Below are positions 15,925-23,316 of a stretch of 64,000 bases of DNA, piece by piece; the stretch's first letter is position 1; every line of letters begins with the position of its first letter. This DNA comes from an uncultured Eubacteriales bacterium (lineage in GTDB: Bacteria; Bacillota; Clostridia; Oscillospirales; Acutalibacteraceae), in NCBI GenBank assembly GCA_934464615.1, contig CAKSKA010000002.1, positions 1-64,000 of the forward strand. The letters run 5' to 3'. Below the pieces are notes generated by a model, which ran no database searches, was not told the DNA's origin, and saw nothing but the letters and a program-made list of their open reading frames with translations. The position numbers were made by a program, and so were the translations under genes.

Positions 15925-16869
15925 TTAAATTTTCTTTAACAGTTTAAGCACTGTCGCAAGGCTTTCCGGCGTTACGCGGTCTATAGGCTTATTATTTTTA
16001 ACAGCGTCGGCAAAATAGCGTATTTCGTTTGCGTATGCGTCGGTTTGCGGCAACGCAATGTCGCCGTTATCCGCACTGCCTGCGGCAAACGGGGTAAATA
16101 TTTTACCGTCCGATTCATAAACGGTCAGGGTATGTTTTTCGTTAATCAAAACCGCTTTTTCGAATTGGAAACGGAAAGTCGCACCGAACGGCACCGGAGC
16201 GTTATACCATGCGGCTTCGGTATTAATGCTGAAATTATCATACTTGTAAATCGCATTTATATAATCCTGTTCCACACGTTTGCTGCGGAACACGGTACTG
16301 TCTGTCGGGGCACCGAAAGCGTAAACCAAAAAGTCAAGGTCATGTATATGCAAATCAAACGGAACAAGACCGCTGCGTTTTTCGTCAAACATCCAGCCGT
16401 CCCAGCTCCAAACCGGCTTTTGTCCGAGGCGCGTCATTGTACCCGAAAGCAATTCGCCGTATTTTTTGCTGTCGAAAACTTCCTTTACAAAACTGTATTC
16501 ATCCCAAAAACGCAATACCTGCGCTATCATATACTTTACGCCGTTTGCCTTTGCGGCGGAATATACTTTTTCAATATCTTCTGGATCCAGCGACACAGGC
16601 TTTTCGCATATTACATTAATACCCTTGTTTAAAGCAAGCAGAGAATATTCTGCATGCAAATATGTAGGCAGGCATATGTCAAGTATGTCCGATTTTTCGT
16701 TATCCAGCATTTCCTTGCAATCGGTGTAATGCTTAAATTCGGGATGCAGTTCCAGCCTTTCGGTACGTATGTCGCAAATTGCGGTAAGGTCGGCATCCTT
16801 CATACCTTTCCACGCATTGATGTGCGCCGCGCTTATACCGCCGACGCCTACAAGACAAACCTTTAACAT
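15925..16869 (-). CDS. Gfo/Idh/MocA-family oxidoreductase
   Basis: The 314-residue protein begins with a Rossmann NAD(P) site (VCLVGVGGISAAHINAWKGM). It carries the family motif ICEKPVSLDPEDIEKV near residues 91-106, with the conserved Glu-Lys-Pro, and a later DLHIHDLDFLVYAFG catalytic segment. Such enzymes oxidise or reduce sugars, inositols or their acids. It follows the isomerase/epimerase gene by 2 bases, so the pair likely converts one polyol or sugar. Confidence 0.9.
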   Translation of the reverse strand: MLKVCLVGVGGISAAHINAWKGMKDADLTAICDIRTERLELHPEFKHYTDCKEMLDNEKSDILDICLPTYLHAEYSLLALNKGINVICEKPVSLDPEDIEKVYSAAKANGVKYMIAQVLRFWDEYSFVKEVFDSKKYGELLSGTMTRLGQKPVWSWDGWMFDEKRSGLVPFDLHIHDLDFLVYAFGAPTDSTVFRSKRVEQDYINAIYKYDNFSINTEAAWYNAPVPFGATFRFQFEKAVLINEKHTLTVYESDGKIFTPFAAGSADNGDIALPQTDAYANEIRYFADAVKNNKPIDRVTPESLATVLKLLKKI

Positions 16870-16871
16870 AA

Positions 16872-17711
16872 TTATTCCTCCCCGTAAATTTCGGAAATTA
16901 TTTTACTTAAATATTTTTTTGCATTTAATATATCGGTCATTTGCTGTTCGCCGCCGATTTCGCGCTCTATCGTAACAAACCCGTCGTAACCGTAATCGCG
17001 AAGTTTTTTAAACACCTGTACAAAATCCACCTTGCCGTCGCCGACGGGTACTTCCTTGCCGAGCGAATGGCCGTCTGTGGGGTACATTCCGTCCTTGGCG
17101 TGCAAATTTTTAACGTATTTTCCGAAGACATCAAGCGCGTCCGCAGGATTTGCTTTTCCGTAAAGTATAAGATTTGCGGTGTCAAGATTTACGCCGAGGT
17201 TGTCTTCCCCTACCGTTTCAAAACAACGCAGCATTGCCGTGGGGGTTTCCTGTCCCGTTTCAAACAGCAAATTCTGTCCGTTTTGTTTGCAGTGCAGCGC
17301 CACGCGTTTTACGGCGTCGCACAGTCCGCTGAAAAGCGGATCGTTGGGATCTTCGGGAATAAATCCCATATGTGTTACAACATTTTTTACATTCAGCTTT
17401 ACGGCGAAATCTGAGCCATGGCACAAATTTCCCACTCTTTTTTCCCGCAGTTGCGGCGGAACAAGGCCTATTGTTTTAGGGCCTTCGTAAAAATTCCATT
17501 TACATTCCCCCTCATATCCGCACCAAAATGCCGAAACGGTAACCCCGTACTTTTCCGCAAGTCCGTTTATTTGCGCCGCCATATCGTCGGTCTGTTTTTC
17601 CTGTTTCCAGGAAATAATCTGACAGTTGTCAAAACCGTTTTTCCGCAAAGCCGCAAATTTTGACTCAAGCGGGTTATCATCATCAATATAAACGCAAGTT
17701 CCTATTTTCAT
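16872..17711 (-). CDS. Sugar phosphate isomerase/epimerase-like TIM-barrel protein
   Basis: The start at 17709-17711 follows AAAGGAGG with 8-base spacing, giving 279 residues of the AP-endonuclease-2-like TIM barrel. Metal-site segments include VVTHMGFIPED, LLFETGQETP, LGVNLDTANLILYG, LHAKDGMYPT and GFVTIEREIGG, with conserved Glu, Asp and His. IolE- or xylose-isomerase-like activity is expected but the substrate is unknown. It is the first gene of a two-gene operon with the Gfo/Idh/MocA oxidoreductase. Confidence 0.88.
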   Translation of the reverse strand: MKIGTCVYIDDDNPLESKFAALRKNGFDNCQIISWKQEKQTDDMAAQINGLAEKYGVTVSAFWCGYEGECKWNFYEGPKTIGLVPPQLREKRVGNLCHGSDFAVKLNVKNVVTHMGFIPEDPNDPLFSGLCDAVKRVALHCKQNGQNLLFETGQETPTAMLRCFETVGEDNLGVNLDTANLILYGKANPADALDVFGKYVKNLHAKDGMYPTDGHSLGKEVPVGDGKVDFVQVFKKLRDYGYDGFVTIEREIGGEQQMTDILNAKKYLSKIISEIYGEE

Positions 17712-17805
17712 ACCCACGCCTCCTTTGCCTTTATTGTATCATCGTTATACCTTTTGTAAAGAAATAATATTTACGCAAAATAGCACTGTATTATCTTTTT
17801 AAAAG

Positions 17806-17848
17806 TAAAAAAACACCCGTTTAACCGAAACCGGAAAAACGGGTGTAC
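17806..17848 (-). terminator. Terminator of gdhA
   Basis: ACACCCGTTT (17813-17822) and AAACGGGTGT (17837-17846) form the stem. On the minus strand it is followed by TTTTTTTACTTTT, just after the gdhA stop. Confidence 0.88.
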
Positions 17849-17859
17849 AAAACATATAA

Positions 17860-19209
17860 TTAATAAGCTATTCCCTGTGCCAGCATAGCGTCGCAAACCT
17901 TTTCAAATCCGGCAATATTGGCACCTGCAACAAGGTTGCCCTTAAGGCCGTATTTTTCTGCCGCATTATAGCTGTTATGGAAAATGTTAACCATAATATC
18001 GTGAAGTTTTGCGTCAACTTCGTCAAATGTCCAGCTGTAACGCATGGAGTTCTGGCTCATCTCGAGCGCGCTTGTGGCAACGCCGCCGGCATTTGCAGCC
18101 TTTGCCGGTCCGAAAAGCACTCCTGCTTTCTGGAAAGCCTCGATAGCTTCGGGAGTGGACGGCATATTTGCGCCCTCTGCAACAGCCATAACGCCGTTTT
18201 TAATAAGCGCTTCGGCAGCCTTACCGTCAAGCTCGTTCTGCGTTGCGCAAGGCAGAGCGATATCGCACTTAATTGTCCAAATATCTTTACAGCCCTCGTG
18301 ATATTCTGCGCCGTCAACACGGTTTACATATTCCTTAATTCTTCCGCGTTCAACTTCTTTTATCTGGCGTACAACATCAAGATTTATGCCGTTTTTATCG
18401 TAAACATATCCGTTGGAATCGGACATTGCAACAACCTTGCCGCCGAGTGTCTGCGCCTTTTGGCAAGCATATATCGCAACATTGCCCGAGCCTGAAACAA
18501 CAACGGTCTTGCCTTCAAAGGAATCGTTTTTCATGCATTTAAGCATTTCCTTTGTATAGTAGCAAAGTCCGTAACCGGTAGCTTCCGTACGGGCAAGCGA
18601 GCCGCCGTAGGAAAGTCCCTTACCGGTAAGTACGCCCGTGAACTCATTGCGGAGTCTCTTATACTGTCCGTAAAGGTAGCCTATTTCCCTGCCGCCTACG
18701 CCTATATCGCCTGCCGGTACATCCGTATCGGCACCGATATGCTTTGAAAGCTCGGTCATAAAGCTCTGGCAGAATCGCATAATTTCCATATCGGATTTAC
18801 CCTTAGGATCGAAATCGCTGCCGCCCTTACCGCCGCCTATCGGCAGACCTGTAAGACTGTTTTTAAATACCTGCTCAAATCCGAGGAATTTAATAACCGA
18901 AGCGTTTACGGAAGGATGCAAACGCAAACCGCCCTTGTACGGTCCTATAGCGGAATTAAACTGTACCCTGTAACCGCGGTTTACCTGTACTTTGCCGTTG
19001 TCGTCAACCCAGGAAACACGGAAGAATATCATTCTTTCCGGCTCTACAAGGCGCTCAAGCACGCCGTTTTCTTCAATCTTTTTGTTTGCGGCAACTACCG
19101 GCTCCAAAGATTCAAGCACTTCTTTAACAGCCTGTAAAAATTCCGGCTCGCAAGCGTTGCGACGGCATACGGTGTCGTAAACTTTGTTTAAATATTCGCT
19201 TTTAAACAT
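17860..19209 (-). CDS. gdhA: NADP-specific glutamate dehydrogenase
   Basis: The 449-residue hexameric-type enzyme makes glutamate from 2-oxoglutarate and ammonia. Substrate-binding and catalytic segments are visible: GPYKGGLRLHPSV, PIGGGKGGSDFDPKG with catalytic Lys, DTDVPAGDIGVGGREIGY, and the Rossmann site VVVSGSGNVAIYA. The ATG at 19207-19209 is preferred over one 6 bases upstream because of its spacing to AGGAG. It has its own promoter and terminator. Confidence 0.97.
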   Translation of the reverse strand: MFKSEYLNKVYDTVCRRNACEPEFLQAVKEVLESLEPVVAANKKIEENGVLERLVEPERMIFFRVSWVDDNGKVQVNRGYRVQFNSAIGPYKGGLRLHPSVNASVIKFLGFEQVFKNSLTGLPIGGGKGGSDFDPKGKSDMEIMRFCQSFMTELSKHIGADTDVPAGDIGVGGREIGYLYGQYKRLRNEFTGVLTGKGLSYGGSLARTEATGYGLCYYTKEMLKCMKNDSFEGKTVVVSGSGNVAIYACQKAQTLGGKVVAMSDSNGYVYDKNGINLDVVRQIKEVERGRIKEYVNRVDGAEYHEGCKDIWTIKCDIALPCATQNELDGKAAEALIKNGVMAVAEGANMPSTPEAIEAFQKAGVLFGPAKAANAGGVATSALEMSQNSMRYSWTFDEVDAKLHDIMVNIFHNSYNAAEKYGLKGNLVAGANIAGFEKVCDAMLAQGIAY

Positions 19210-19243
19210 ACACATTATCTCCTATCTTAAAATTTCATATATA

Positions 19244-19272
19244 AGCATAATACTGCTTTTTCACATTGTCAA
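19244..19272 (-). promoter_or_regulatory. Promoter of gdhA
   Basis: On the minus strand TTGACA (19267-19272) and TATGCT (19244-19249) are separated by 17 bp, about 35 bases upstream of the gdhA start. Confidence 0.7.
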
Positions 19273-19326
19273 GAAAAATTCGTCAATTTTTACGTTTAGG
19301 CAAGTTCGGATTTATTATCGCTTGCC

Positions 19327-19345
19327 TAGTCGAGCCCTGCCACAC
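19327..19345. repeat. Diverged lone end of the 273-bp repeat family
   Basis: TAGTCGAGCCCTGCCACAC followed by TA matches the right terminus of the full copies (GGTTTGAGTCCTGTCACAC-TA) apart from scattered substitutions. It lies 3 bases after the stop of the TPM gene, beside a short AGGCAAG/CTTGCCT hairpin. Confidence 0.55.
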
Positions 19346-19349
19346 TATT

Positions 19350-20114
19350 CTAAAATCCTCTTGAACTTCCGCCGCCGGAAAATCCGCCGCCTCCGCCGGA
19401 AAAACCACCGCCGCCCGAGAATCCGCCGTGCGAGCCGCCCGTAAAGCCGCCGCCCGTAAAGTTGCCCGGACCGCCGAAAAATCCGCCGTAATAGTTTTTG
19501 TTTCGCCTAAGCATAAGCATTATAATTATTATTGCTACGACCAATATGGGAAGTACAACAACAAATGGCACGTCGTCCTCGTCCGATACAGGCTGATAAT
19601 CCTCATCCGGCGACATACCGTATTCAATATAGACTTCATTAACTATGGAATCATACACGCTTAAAAGTCCGTCGCCGAATTTATCGGCCTTAAAGTAATC
19701 CATACCGTAAGTGTCTATAATTCTGCCTGTTTTACTGTCGGGCAGTGCGCCCTCAAGTCCGGTTCCCACCTCTATGCGTACCTGTCGGTCTTCGCTTGAG
19801 AGTATAAGCAATACGCCGTTGTTTTTATCCTTATCGCCTATGCCCCATTTGCGCGCAAGATTAAGCGAATAGGTTTCTATGTCCTGTCCGTCAAGATTTT
19901 TTACGGTAACCACAACCGCCTGTGCGTCGCAGGCATTGTACAGCTTTTCGCCCTTTTGCATTATTTCCTGTTTTTGGGCGTCGGTTAAAATCCCCGCAAA
20001 GTCATTTACAAAAAATTCGCTTGTAGGCTCGGGCAAAGCGCTTTTTGCCGCAGCTGCAACGCATACGCAAAAGCACGCCGCCAAGCATAAAAATACCGAT
20101 ATAATTTTTTTCAT
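19350..20114 (-). CDS. TPM-domain (YgcG-like) secreted/membrane protein
   Basis: The 254-residue protein has an N-terminal signal peptide (LAACFCVCVAAAAKSA). A TPM domain follows (VNDFAGILTDAQKQEIM, VVVTVKNLDGQDIETYSLNL, KWGIGDKDKNNGVLLILS), then a membrane helix (FVVVLPILVVAIIIIMLML) and a Gly/Ser-rich tail with repeated GGGFSGG units. This layout is typical of YgcG proteins, often found beside LemA as here. The function is poorly defined; roles in membrane protein quality control or phosphatase activity have been proposed. Confidence 0.9.
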   Translation of the reverse strand: MKKIISVFLCLAACFCVCVAAAAKSALPEPTSEFFVNDFAGILTDAQKQEIMQKGEKLYNACDAQAVVVTVKNLDGQDIETYSLNLARKWGIGDKDKNNGVLLILSSEDRQVRIEVGTGLEGALPDSKTGRIIDTYGMDYFKADKFGDGLLSVYDSIVNEVYIEYGMSPDEDYQPVSDEDDVPFVVVLPILVVAIIIIMLMLRRNKNYYGGFFGGPGNFTGGGFTGGSHGGFSGGGGFSGGGGGFSGGGSSRGF

Positions 20115-20123
20115 TTTTCTTTA

Positions 20124-20690
20124 TTAAAAGGAAACGGTCGGAGCTTCCTGTGCGGAGGATGAAGCCGAGAAAAGCTCGCTTTTTTCAAATCCGAACATAC
20201 CGGCAAGGATGCTTGTCGGGAAACTGCGAACGGATTTATTGTACGTTGTGGCTGCGTCGTTATAATCTTTTCTTGCAACGGCAACACGGTTTTCGGTGCC
20301 GGCAAGTTCGTCCTGCAAAGCTACATACTGCGTGTTTGCTTTCAAATCGGGATAAGCCTCGGTAACGGCATTTACCCAAACGGAAATGGATTTATCAAGT
20401 TGGTCGTTCGCATCGCTCAACGCTTTTGCGTCCGTAGCATTATTAACTGCGGAACGCGCCTGAGTAACGGCGGTCAATGTTTCCTGTTCGTAATCGGTAT
20501 ATCCCTTTACGGTGTTTACAAAGTTTGGTATAAGGTCTGCCCTGCGCTGAAGCTGAACCTGAATGTCCGAGTATTTTTGTTCCACTGCGGTCTGCTTTTC
20601 AACAAGACCGTTATAACCGCCTATAAACGCGCCGGCTATAATAACTATTACAAGAACAATAACGCCTATGATTACGCCTTTCTTTTTCAT
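20124..20690 (-). CDS. LemA-family membrane protein
   Basis: The 188-residue protein has one N-terminal membrane helix (VIIGVIVLVIVIIAGAFIGG). The LemA helical domain follows, with YNGLVEKQTAVEQKYSDIQV, QLQRRADLIPNFVNTVKGY, and the C-terminal YNKSVRSFPTSILAGMFGFE. It is 9 bases upstream of the TPM gene, a conserved LemA-TPM pairing of unknown cellular role, and 15 bases after coaX. Confidence 0.95.
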   Translation of the reverse strand: MKKKGVIIGVIVLVIVIIAGAFIGGYNGLVEKQTAVEQKYSDIQVQLQRRADLIPNFVNTVKGYTDYEQETLTAVTQARSAVNNATDAKALSDANDQLDKSISVWVNAVTEAYPDLKANTQYVALQDELAGTENRVAVARKDYNDAATTYNKSVRSFPTSILAGMFGFEKSELFSASSSAQEAPTVSF

Positions 20691-20705
20691 AAAACTACTC
20701 CTTTA

Positions 20706-21470
20706 TTAATTGTTTTTTTCATATATTAAACGAAGCCCTTCAAGCAAAAGGTTTTCGTTATATATTATATTGCGCGAACAATGCTCTATTATTTCTTTCG
20801 ACAGTCCGCCCGTAGCAATAACCGTTGCGGTTTGACCGAGTTGATTTTCAAAACGGTCTATAAGTCCGTCAAGCATTGCCGCCGTACCCAGCACTAAACC
20901 TGAGCGCATACAGTCCGCGGTGTTTGTACCTATGGGTTTGCGCGGAGATTCTATGCTTACATCCGGCAGGGCGGATGTATTGGCTGTAAGTGCCTGCAGC
21001 GTAAGATTTACGCCTGCGGCTATTGCGCCGCCTATAAATGTTCCGTTTTCGTCAAGAACCGACAGGGTGGTTGCCGTACCCATATCTATAATTATGCAGG
21101 GCATAGTGTATTCGGCCAATGCGCCTGCCGCGCCTGCCGCAAGGTCCGCACCCAATTGCGCAGGATTATCTATTTTAATGTTTATTCCGGTTTTAACGCC
21201 GGGCCCCAATTCCAAGGGGATTATATTACAGAGTGTGGATATTGCCGCCGAAACGGATTTTGAAGCCGCCGGCACCACCGAGCATATAATTGCGTCCTCT
21301 ATACATTTATAGTCGCTTCCGTGAATTTCCAATACATCTTTAATATGTATTGCGTATTCGTCCGCCGTACAGTTTTTATCGGTTGCAAGCCGTGCGGTAA
21401 AAAGCAATATTTCATCATCAAAAAGTCCCAAAGTTATATTTGTGTTGCCTATATCTACAGCCAAAAGCAT
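20706..21470 (-). CDS. coaX: Type III pantothenate kinase
   Basis: The ATG at 21468-21470 follows an AAGGGTG site. The 254-residue protein has the ASKHA-fold phosphate motifs MLLAVDIGNTNITLGLFDD, GADLAAGAAGAL and CIIIDMGTATTLSVLDENG, with the catalytic Asp in GADLAA. It phosphorylates pantothenate in the first step of coenzyme A synthesis and, as a type III enzyme, is expected to be insensitive to CoA feedback. It leads a likely operon with lemA and the TPM gene. Confidence 0.95.
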   Translation of the reverse strand: MLLAVDIGNTNITLGLFDDEILLFTARLATDKNCTADEYAIHIKDVLEIHGSDYKCIEDAIICSVVPAASKSVSAAISTLCNIIPLELGPGVKTGINIKIDNPAQLGADLAAGAAGALAEYTMPCIIIDMGTATTLSVLDENGTFIGGAIAAGVNLTLQALTANTSALPDVSIESPRKPIGTNTADCMRSGLVLGTAAMLDGLIDRFENQLGQTATVIATGGLSKEIIEHCSRNIIYNENLLLEGLRLIYEKNN

Positions 21471-21533
21471 TTTTATCACCCTTACAATACAGTTACTGTT
21501 ATTTTACAATATATAACCGATTTTTTCAACACT

Positions 21534-22534
21534 TTAAAATTGCCACGGTAAATATGCCGCGCCAACCGCAAACAACACAGCCGGTAACATATTTGCAACG
21601 CTGATTTTTTTGCCCCATACCAAATTTATACCAACGCAAAAAATCAAAACAGAGCCTATAAGCGATAAATATGAAACCGCGGTCTGCGTCATAACGGGGG
21701 AAACAAGCCGCGCAAGCAAGGTCATACATCCCTCAAAAACAGCTACTGGAATTGCGGAAAACACAGCGCCTTTACCCATGGAAGAAGCCATTACCGCAAT
21801 TATAATAAGGTCTAAAACGGATTTTACCGCCAGCACCGAAAAATCTCCCGACAAGCCGTCCCGTATTGCGCCCACAATAGCCATTGCACCGACAGACACA
21901 GTAAGGGACGCCGTTACAAAGGCGTTTACAAATCCGCCGTCGCGGCTGTTGCCGGTTTTTATTTTAAGCCATTCTCCGAAACGCGCAAATCCTTTTTCTA
22001 TACCTATAAGTTCACCCGTTACACTGCCCAGCGCAATGCAAAGGACTACCAACATTGATCTGCCGCTTAATATTTTTCCGTCCTGTATGCTTAGTGTGAC
22101 AGGACACGAACCTGTCACGCCTACGAAACAAAATTTTGCATAATACATTGCCTCAAAACTTGAAATACGGCAGTATTCCTGCGTTTTATCGGCTTCGTCT
22201 TATAACAAAATTTTTAGTTTCGATAGGTTAAAAGTTTCTGCCGTCGAATTTTATATTCGGCGAAGCGAGAAATTTGCAGCAAGGCTGACGCCTTGCAAAA
22301 ATAAACGCAAAGCCGCAATTTAAAAGGCGGCGAGCGAAACCGTGGCAGGTTTGAGTCCTGTCACACTGACATACCTTCCATAGCGCCTGCTATGGCAATA
22401 AACATAACGCTTATACCGCACGTTTTGCCTATTGCGTCGCGCGCTTCGTCTTTAAACAGTTTACCGAACAAAAGTCCTGCCATACCGCCCGCTGCAATGC
22501 CGGCTGTATTGATAATTGTGCCGAGTCCTATCAT
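21534..22534 (-). pseudogene. DUF554 membrane protein gene split by a 273-bp repeat
   Basis: The N-terminal part (22534-22369) encodes MIGLGTIINTAGIAAGGMAG through AIAGAMEGM, the normal start of a DUF554 multi-helix membrane protein, after an AAGGGA site. It then enters the inverted repeat element and stops at a TGA. The C-terminal part (from 22091 down to 21534) resumes with LSIQDGKILSGRSMLVVLCI and is full. Removing the element and one TA joins GGT ATG TTA AGC ATA in frame. The C-terminal half could still be translated from an ATG inside the element (22148). Native length would be about 241 residues. Confidence 0.85.
22094..22366. mobile_element. 273-bp MITE-like element, copy 2 (inverted relative to copy 1)
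   Basis: It begins GTGTGACAGGACACGAACCTG and ends CAGGTTTGAGTCCTGTCACAC. The left flank is TA (22092-22093); the right flank is TG (22367-22368), read as a mutated TA because restoring TA repairs the DUF554 frame. Length and nearly all internal sequence match copy 1 reversed. The hairpin GTGACAGG-7-CCTGTCAC at the left end is kept by paired changes only in its loop. Confidence 0.88.
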
Positions 22535-22589
22535 TTTCCATTATCCCTTTGCTTACATACTGTACTTTTCCGTATATTCCCCCATGCCG

Positions 22590-22697
22590 TTACAGCACGA
22601 TCCAATAACGCTTTACAAAAACATTTTCGTCCGAATCATAGAGCCTGTTTTCAAATACGCCGCCGTTTTCCTCTGTGGGTAAAACAAAATCCGGCAT
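22590..22697 (-). CDS. Small ORF with strong ribosome site
   Basis: The ATG at 22695-22697 follows GGAGGG with good spacing and opens a 35-residue frame: MPDFVLPTEENGGVFENRLY, then DSDENVFVKRYWIVL. It lies in the gap between the DUF554 and MarR genes. It shows no known domain and no membrane segment. It may be a true small protein or the start of a decayed gene. Confidence 0.4.
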   Translation of the reverse strand: MPDFVLPTEENGGVFENRLYDSDENVFVKRYWIVL

Positions 22698-22757
22698 AAA
22701 AGCCCTCCTGTCAATAAATAATTATACTACCGGATTTGCCGTATTTCAATAAATAAG

Positions 22758-22786
22758 TTGACAATCCGCAAAAGCAACTGTATAAT
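22758..22786 (+). promoter_or_regulatory. Consensus promoter of the MarR/ABC operon
   Basis: TTGACA (22758-22763) and TATAAT (22781-22786) are both perfect and separated by 17 bp, 45 bases upstream of the marR start. Such a strong promoter needs repression, in line with the adjoining dyad. Confidence 0.85.
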
Positions 22787-22795
22787 AATAGAAAT

Positions 22796-22807
22796 TCTAA
22801 TATTAGA
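22796..22807 (+). promoter_or_regulatory. Palindromic operator candidate for the MarR regulator
   Basis: TCTAATATTAGA is a perfect 12-bp palindrome lying 10 bases after the -10 box, so a bound repressor would block transcription start. Autoregulation by the first gene of the operon is inferred. Confidence 0.65.
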
Positions 22808-22830
22808 TTATTTACGGAACGGGGATTTTT

Positions 22831-23316
22831 ATGGAAGAATTTAATTTTACCGCCTCAAAGCTGTTTTGCAGCGCAAACAGATTTATTGAGGCTTACCACA
22901 CGGTATTGCAGCCGCTTTGTAAGGAAACAGGGCTTCCGCCTTTAGCCGTTGATATTTTAATGTTTATCGCCAACAATCCCGAAAGTTCGACCGCGAAAGA
23001 TATTTGTAAATGCCGCGGACTTAAATCCGGAATTGTTTCGGTCCATATTGAACGGCTTGTGAGCGAGGGATTGCTTGTACGCCAAAACGTACCCGACGAC
23101 CGCCGTAAGACTCACCTTGCCTGCACAGCCTACGCTGCCGATATTGTAAAAACGGGGCACGCATTGCAAAAGTGCTTTGCACGAGAATTGCTCGTGGGAC
23201 TCAGCGAGGAAGATATTAAAACATTCCGCAACTGCCTTGCGGTGTTAAGCGAAAATACCGAAAAAATCCGCAAAGGCGGAATTTTACCTGAAGAAAGGAG
23301 CCTGTGTAATGTTTAA
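22831..23316 (+). CDS. MarR-family transcriptional regulator
   Basis: The 161-residue protein has a central winged helix: PLAVDILMFIANNPESSTAK, then CRGLKSGIVSVHIERLVSEG and the wing VRQNVPDDRRKTHLACTAYA. Its 3' end overlaps the following ABC transporter gene by 8 bases. In Clostridia a MarR regulator preceding two ABC half-transporters commonly represses a drug exporter, and that is the expected role here. Confidence 0.93.
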   Translation: MEEFNFTASKLFCSANRFIEAYHTVLQPLCKETGLPPLAVDILMFIANNPESSTAKDICKCRGLKSGIVSVHIERLVSEGLLVRQNVPDDRRKTHLACTAYAADIVKTGHALQKCFARELLVGLSEEDIKTFRNCLAVLSENTEKIRKGGILPEERSLCNV

